From Epiperipatus broadwayi (taxonomy: Eukaryota; Onychophora; Udeonychophora; Euonychophora; Peripatidae), in contig JAQFVV010000036.1 of NCBI GenBank assembly GCA_028023455.1, forward strand, positions 7,375,576-7,439,575: a DNA stretch of 64,000 nt, in the 5' to 3' direction. The translations under genes and the position numbers were made by a program. Each line of letters starts with the position of its first letter. Position 1 is the stretch's first letter. The notes under the pieces were generated by a model. The model saw only the letters and a program-made list of their open reading frames with translations. It was not told where the DNA came from and ran no database searches. Of this stretch, positions 57,993 to 64,000 are shown one piece after another.

Positions 57993-60290
57993 CAATCAAA
58001 GTTAGATATACTTCTGCAGAATTTTATTATATTATAATTTATAATATCTGCACAACTTTCAATTCTATCCGCATAACTTTCAATTAAGTTGTTGTGTCAA
58101 AGACTGCAAAATATATGAAATAAATTGATGTTGAGATAAATAGGTAAAAAAGCATATGGAGTGCAAAGGAAATAACTTTTTAGACCACAATTTCTAATAA
58201 CAAAAAGTTCCCAGCACTGAAGAAAATAAGATTGACAAAAAATGCAATTAGGCCTAAGCATGTAAAGCAATGCATTGTTCTGGTCTCATTAATTATTTAG
58301 AATGTTTTGTTCAAAATAAAATGTAAGTTGTTAAGCCATTGTAAATATTGTCAAAGAAAATCAAAAATGGGGCTAGTCACAAAGGCATGAAAGGGTGTTT
58401 GAAAAAACCTAAGAGCTGTTGTCATCAGAAAAAGTGCCCATTAATTTTGACAATCTAGATGGAAGATAAATTACTAATGCTTTAGAATGATGCAATGAGC
58501 AGATATTTATCATCTCACCAACAACTGTGACCACATCATATAGATTAATGAACATGAATAAAGCTTGAATAAGACTAAAGCCATATTGATAAAGAAATAC
58601 TAACAATAATATTCAGCATGAAAAAGTTTCATAAATGTTTTTTCTTGACCATTTCAAATAGTTCCTAATGATAAGTCACTATTAAAAAAATTAGCAAGCA
58701 ACTAATTTGAACTGTATCATTTAGGTGCCTAAATGCATAGGTGGAAAAATATATTTGTTACATGTATTTATAAACTTATGTATAAACATGACAAATAGTG
58801 TTGATGCATTCTTCAGAAACCCTGACAGTGAAAAGCCACATATTAATGCATGCTTGTGCTGAAGATTGTGGCATTAGACAGTAAAATAGTAGCAATATGA
58901 ACAAATGAAGACAAGGACAATCATTTGGTAGTTAATTGGATCCAAAATAGCTGCCTAAATTGAAAACCATAATGCTTAGCTCCATTTGGAGAAACCATTA
59001 GGAAAAATTCCATAATAATGGATGATGATGTAGTGATACAAATCAAAGCAGACAAAATGATTTAGAGCTACCCCACAAGGAGCATCCAGATTCTATTCAC
59101 ACAAAAGCATTTGTGCAAAGATATATCTGGTAGACAAATGTTATTAGGGTTATAGAAAAATATGCTTAAACTGTATGGTCTCACTAGAACACCAGAACAT
59201 GCCACTACAAAAGTATATAGGTGAGAACATTAAAACAGAGTAACTACAAGTTCCCAAAGGCAATGTAAATCCAATTAATGGTAAGATATCATACTAATAA
59301 TTATTGATTTATAATGGGCATAGTACTGCATTAAAAATATGAGGGCATTGCGATAACTGAACAAAGTTTTTCATGTCTCAGGGTACTAGATATAATAGAT
59401 AACAGACATAAAATTCCTGGCACAAAAAATTGAAACATCATTTAGGAAAAAGGACATTGAAACACAAAATGGAATCATTTTTTTTAAAAAAAACATTAAA
59501 ACACTTTCCCATCTGATCTAATACTGAGTGGAGCAGGCTAGCAAAAAAAAAAAAAAAACATATTCAACAGTCTTAAAAAATGCTTACAATAATGGACTGT
59601 TAAAATTGAAGACGTTGAATGTGTTACCCTATTATAGAAGCACATAATACCAAAGGCATTTACAAAAAAATTCCCACCAGAATAGATGTCAGAAATAAAA
59701 TTGAACAGCAATATTGATTCCCAAAGAAGATAGCATATTAAAGCAAAATAGTAAAGAGATTAAAATTGCAATGGGTGAGAAAGTTTGGGTGTATAATCAT
59801 ATAACTAATACATGGGTACAAATGATAATTACAGATGATTTATCCTAACAAATAAATACATTGTGTCTTATAAATGAGTTAAGTGCTGATATTTAACCAA
59901 CAGCAAAGAGATGGGAAATGCCTGGAAAGACATCAATAGATTGAAGCAAAATCCAACCAAAAGAAAAATGCAAAACAAATGATAATTCCAAATGATTTAT
60001 CCCAACAAATAAATGCATTGTGTCTTATAAATGAGTTTAAGTGCTGATATTTAACCAACAGCAAAGAGATGAAAAACGCCTTGAATGATAACAACAGATT
60101 CAAGCAAAATCCAACCCAAAGAAAAATGTGAAACAAGATGAAATGAAAATATCTTTGGAGAAGACCAATGTTGAAGACCAACAATCTGATTTAACAAAAA
60201 TGGAAACCCCACAAGAACAATTTTTTGATCAAATGAAAGAAGAAACACAAGTTTACTAAATTCAGAAGAAGAAAAAGAACTGGAAGCACT
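57993..60290 (+). pseudogene. Ty3/gypsy-type pol, 3' part (reverse transcriptase end, RNase H, integrase end)
   Basis: RPKHVKQCIVL and LINYLECFVQNKM (58252-58325) match the end of gypsy reverse transcriptase (…LGLINYYxxF). KEILTIIFSMKKFHKCF (58591-58641) matches RNase H (KEALAIIFxxKKFHxYL). AMGEKVWVYNHITNTWV (59768-59818) matches the integrase C-terminal GDxVWVRN…W segment. The frame is broken many times. It is the continuation of 51100-52315. After 60290 I see no 3' LTR. Confidence 0.7.
59819..60134. repeat. Tandem duplication, 157-bp unit, at the end of the gypsy remnant
   Basis: Units 59819-59975 and 59976-60134 share nearly all sequence (caaatgataatt, then ataaat(a/g)cattgtgtctta, then ttaaccaacagcaaagagat). 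Differences are single bases and small indels. Confidence 0.85.
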
Positions 60291-61334
60291 CAGAGACTAG
60301 ATAACTCTCTATATATAAAGAAAATACATCAATCTTTTTGGACTAAGAGAAAGACTGTACAGTATTATATAATAATGTATAGTCTGTGCATTATGACTAA
60401 GTTATTAATAGTAATATAAAACATTAAATGAAATGCAATAAATATTTTATTATGAAATGAATATTACAGAAGCTAACTTGGGTAACATAAAATGTAAACA
60501 ACTTAGCATGAGAGATTCTGAACTAAACTAAAAGTAACAAATGAATTTTAAAACAATCACTATTTTAAACAAACTAATTCATATTTTAGTTAAAATTGTC
60601 CTAATTAATGTTAATGAAAGCATATTTCAGAAATGATAATGGAAATAGCCTGGTGTATAAGAAATGAAAGAAACTAGAAATTATTTTTTATTTACATGAA
60701 AATAGACCAAGTTAAGATCATTCAGGTTTTATAAATAAAGCAGATGTAGAAAGGAAAACAATGGAAGATGTCATTTAATGCCATATCTCAGAGAATTTGC
60801 CTCATAGATAACAACCATATAGAATCTTTACATTCAATTTGATCTTGCTAATTAAAAATCGATGATAATCCTGAAATCTCCTTAGTATAGTATTATTATT
60901 AATTATAAGCCAATAAAAATAATAATAAGATATCAATATACAATAAAACAATAGTTAAAACTTATTAATTAGTTTAACTTAAAGTTAATGATTATAAATG
61001 TTGTTTTATTATATTTAATTATTATTGTTAGTCATGGGAATATTTAGATACTTAATAAGGAGGAGTGTCTTAGTATTCTTATGCCATTGAACAAATATTT
61101 TGCTATTTGTTAATATTAAAAGGTACGTGATCTTATTAATAGAATAAGTGGGTCTCATAATTGCTAATATTAATCAAACCTAATTTAGAAATAATTAAGC
61201 ATATCAAATTGTACCTAGATAACATAACAGCAGTCTAATTTAAGGACGTCATGGTTTCCTTTATAAATCATTGGTGACCCATAAATCTTTGCTACTTTAC
61301 ATTCCTTGCTTACTCTATTCATTATTCCTTTATT
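60291..61334. other. AT-rich stretch, no gene seen
   Basis: No frame, repeat or element is recognised between the gypsy remnant and the HHR-A dimer. Confidence 0.4.
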
Positions 61335-62210
61335 AAAACAGGCAAAACTCACTATACATATTGCCACACACAGCAAGCTAGAGTAATCAATGGATTCCAG
61401 AAGACTTGTGCATAAAATCCCCATCTACTGCTTACTCATCCAATATCCCCAGACTAGTTTCTGGCTTGTGGCCTTCATCAGTGAGGAGTCTTGGACCTGA
61501 GAGCACTGCATCTAGATCTTAGGATCTAATGCAACTCTCCAGCAATCACCTTTTATCTCCACTTAACTACAAAACTATGAGTCTTAAATTGAAAACACCT
61601 TAATGTTTTCAATCCAAGCCCATTAGCTTATAGTCATATGGGTCTGAACTCAATTCAGTACCCATACATTTTGGTTCTTTAATAACCATAGCCACCATTA
61701 TCCTATTAGGCAGGATTGGTTTTAAGCCAATAAACATCACATGACCACCACTTCTTATGCTTGTGTATAACTGTTTTAAAACAGGCAAAACTCACTATAC
61801 GTATTGCCACATACAGCAAGCTAGAGTAATCAATGGATGCTAGAAGACTTGTCCATAAAATCCCCATCTAGTGCCTACTCATCCAATATCCCTAGACTAG
61901 TTTCTGGCCTTCATCAGTGAGGATCCTTGGATCTGAGAGTATGGCACCTAGATCTTAGGATCTAATACAACCATCCAGCAACCTCCTTTTATCTCCACTT
62001 AACTACAAAACTACAAGTCTTAAATTGAAAATGCCTTAATGTTTTCAATCCAACCCCATTAGCTTATATAGTCTGAACTCAGTTTGGTACCCATACATTT
62101 TGGTGTCTTTGGTTCTTTAATAACCATAGCCACCACTATACTATTAGGCAGGATTGGTTTTAAGCCAATAAACATCACATGACCACCACTTTTAACTTGC
62201 TTTGTGTGGC
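61335..62210 (-). repeat. HHR-A head-to-tail dimer
   Basis: The block ggcaaaactc recurs at 61341 and 61784, a period of 443 bp, with the same body order in both units (ribozyme, then ccagca..c.ccttttatctc, then cccatacattttgg, then gcaggattggttttaagcc). Both ribozymes are on the minus strand. The first has an intact core. The second has lost 7-8 bases of stem II and its loop. No protein is encoded. Confidence 0.85.
61436..61498 (-). ncRNA. Hammerhead ribozyme (type I), HHR-A, intact core
   Basis: Minus strand: CTGATGA (61475-61481), stem II AGGCC-acaa-GCCA, GAAAC (61457-61461), TAGTC (61452-61456) with cleavage predicted before 61451. Stem I pairs CTCCTCA with TGGGGAT and then TCCAA with TTGGA beyond an internal loop. 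All essential core bases are present. Confidence 0.7.
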
Positions 62211-62425
62211 AATATATATAGTGAGTTTTGTAGTTAAGTGGAGATAAAAGGTGTTTGCTGGAGGGTTGCATTAGATCCTAAGATCTAGGTGCAGTGCTCT
62301 CAGAGCCAAGGCTCCTCACTGACGAAGGCCGCAAGCCAGAAACTAGTCTGGGGATATTGGATGTGTAGGCACTAGATGGGGATTTTATGCATAAGCCTTC
62401 TGGCATCCATTGACTACTCTATCTT
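62211..62425 (+). repeat. HHR-A partial copy, inverted relative to the dimer
   Basis: After an inverted end (atatagtgagttttg) the copy jumps into the body (tagttaagtggagataaaag) and contains a complete ribozyme. It ends within the block catccattgactactct. With the adjacent dimer it forms a tail-to-tail arrangement. Confidence 0.8.
62303..62364 (+). ncRNA. Hammerhead ribozyme (type I), HHR-A, intact core
   Basis: CTGACGA (62319-62325), stem II AGGCC-gcaa-GCCA, GAAAC (62339-62343), TAGTC (62344-62348), cleavage predicted after 62348. Stem I pairs CTCCTCA (62312-62318) with TGGGGAT (62349-62355) and CCAA with TTGG further out. This is the cleanest copy in the window. Confidence 0.72.
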
Positions 62426-62502
62426 ATCACATGGTGAATACATCAAATGAATTTAATTCAAAATCTTTACTATTCATTAGAAAATTTCATGCATTGGAAA
62501 AA

Positions 62503-62770
62503 AGTTTTTCACCCTAATAGTATTAAAAAGGGGGTTATTAGAGGATACATGCATTATAAATTAAAATGCATGCTTTAAAAAATCCCAGAAAATCACCACA
62601 CATGAAAATCATAAACAAAAAACTCATCTGAGATATAGTTTTTCACCCTAATAGTATTAAAAAGGGGGTTATTAGAGGATACATGCATTATAGATTGAAA
62701 TGCATGCTTTAAAAAATCCCAAAAAATCACCACACATGAAAATCATAAACAAAAAACTCATCTGAGATAT
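62503..62770. repeat. Tandem duplication of 134 bp
   Basis: Units 62503-62636 and 62637-62770 are nearly identical (agtttttcaccctaatag … aactcatctgagatat). A recent duplication of non-coding sequence. Confidence 0.9.
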
Positions 62771-62879
62771 TTGTATAGTATAGCATTGGATAAAGATTTA
62801 TAAATTAATACCATCTGACATCTATTGATTATTAGAATGAACACTAGATGGCACAAAAGTGGTAAAAATAAAAGTATTT

Positions 62880-64000
62880 GCTAATCAATGAATTAACTTT
62901 TGCCATTGGAAATAATGTTTCTCTACAATAAATATTGTTATCTTCTAAATCCTTTTTGTTTTTATAAATTATAACAATAAAAACCTTCTTAAATTCACAT
63001 AGTAGTTTTATAAGTTTGTATATTTAAAGATAATTTCAATAGTTTTTAATCCATCAATTTCTAATACATTAAAATTCTTCCAACTATTACATCTGAACCC
63101 ACAGTCTTTGTGTTTTGAACATTATAAAGTGTTTTCAATATCATCAACTTGAATATTCATCCAAATTTAAATGATTTTACTGGGTATATACATTATTCAT
63201 CTATTTATTTATAAGTATCATTTAAAATTGTTATATATTGATTTAATAAAATTGTGATATAATTTCACAAATTTTTACATTACTTTTGATACAGAATCTA
63301 ATACAACAATTATCAGCAATACCTGTATCTCCTCTGCAGTTTTAATTCATCAATTAGAAATGGTTATCTTTGTGAGTAATTAAACTTGTTTTAAATCTTA
63401 ATTCAGTCAAATAAAGAATATCATGTTACCAATTAATCATGTCACAAATAATGCAATAATTAGCAAAGAATTAGATATCTTTTTTCAGTAAATAAAAATA
63501 TCTATATTTATACACTTTTAATAGATTTCAATTTCTCATACTATGATCAGTTTGAAAATCTAAATCTGAAATTTTATAGTTTAATGAATGTGGCATAAAT
63601 AATAGCTGCTTTAAAGAACAAAAATGTGTGGGATCTGTTTTTTATCATTTTAATTCTATGAAGTTGTTGTTTGAGATGGATACTTCTAAGTTTCTTTATA
63701 GTATTTTTCCTACCAAGATGTGTTTATGATTGTCAAAACATGTGTTAAGCCACAATTGATGTTGAACCATTGAGTAATCAAAAGTAATATTATTTTTATA
63801 AGCTAGAAACAATTTATTGGTTTTATCAATACTTGCATCCAAATTATATAAGATATTTGAGTTCTGAAAATTTCAGAACTAGAATCAATCCAAAGACATT
63901 ACACTTCAGAATTCTGACATTTTATTATCACATTAACTCATGGAAAATTCTTCAAGTTATCAAGAATAAAATATTCAGGTTTATTGATATTGATTCAATA
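62880..64000. repeat. Diverged segmental duplicate of about 3540-5100, continuing past the window
   Basis: Same order and orientation as the left copy, without the HHR-A insertion. No gene is seen inside. In the left copy a zinc-finger pseudogene follows within 300 bp of the duplicated stretch. Confidence 0.6.

Overview
The window looks like a repeat-dominated intergenic stretch of an animal nuclear genome, most likely an arthropod (probably an insect). It is strongly AT-rich throughout. It holds an RTE-type LINE with a TGATGA-type tail, a Penelope-like element, Ty3/gypsy remnants, hAT and mariner remnants, and C2H2 zinc-finger genes with fingers of the form HCTxCEF/YKT. No bacterial gene organisation, rRNA or CRISPR is seen. 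The taxonomic call is an inference from element content and composition.

The only host-like protein gene is a C2H2 zinc-finger gene on the minus strand (32132-33310, 392 codons, 12 fingers). A decayed paralogue with frameshifts lies at 5387-6790. Both loci share an upstream exon-like block that begins at a matching splice-acceptor position (7829 and 34097). Sequence beside the first locus (about 3540-5100) is duplicated in diverged form at the right edge (about 62880-64000), so a further zinc-finger paralogue may lie just beyond the window.

The most interesting content is a set of short dispersed repeats that contain hammerhead self-cleaving ribozyme (HHR) motifs. I name them here HHR-A (about 450-500 bp, more than ten copies or fragments) and HHR-B (about 470 bp, four loci). 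HHR-A carries CTGACGA/CTGATGA, GAAAC, then TAGTC, with a long type-I stem I. HHR-B carries CTGATGA, a 5-6 bp stem II, GAAA, a short stem III and a separate stem I. HHR-A occurs as head-to-tail dimers (periods 443 and 452 bp), as inverted dimers and foldbacks, and as solitary insertions with 11-13 bp target-site duplications. This architecture is known for retrozymes and for the terminal repeats of Penelope-like elements. A decayed Penelope-like element on the minus strand (about 26540-28952) carries its own HHR-like core near its 3' end, and an inverted/tandem 98-bp array lies just upstream of it. The inferred system is a Penelope-type enzyme and small ribozyme-bearing repeats that may use it.

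Layout, left to right. 0-2.4 kb: LINE and HHR-A fragments and an inverted pair of GC-richer segments. 3.8-4.2 kb: HHR-A foldback. 5.2 kb: tRNA-Gly-like SINE. 5.4-7.8 kb: zinc-finger pseudogene. 8-8.4 kb: LINE 3' end. 8.8-11.7 kb: unclassified sequence. 12.2-15.5 kb: HHR-B array split by a 1.9-kb TG..CA insertion. 16.3-16.8 kb: hAT derivative with an 8-bp duplication. 20.9-24.5 kb: several HHR-A copies. 26.5-29.5 kb: Penelope-like element and its array. 30.2 kb: mariner fragment. 32.1-34.1 kb: zinc-finger gene. 34.4-42.6 kb: HHR-A/HHR-B copies in plain AT-rich DNA. 42.8-45.7 kb: RTE LINE interrupted by a foldback. 49-60.3 kb: nested complex in which a decayed Ty3/gypsy element is interrupted by a short tRNA-derived SINE, which is itself interrupted by a young 5.5-kb LTR element with 1.55-kb LTRs. 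61.3-62.4 kb: HHR-A dimer plus inverted partial copy. The rest is AT-rich DNA in which I see nothing recognisable.
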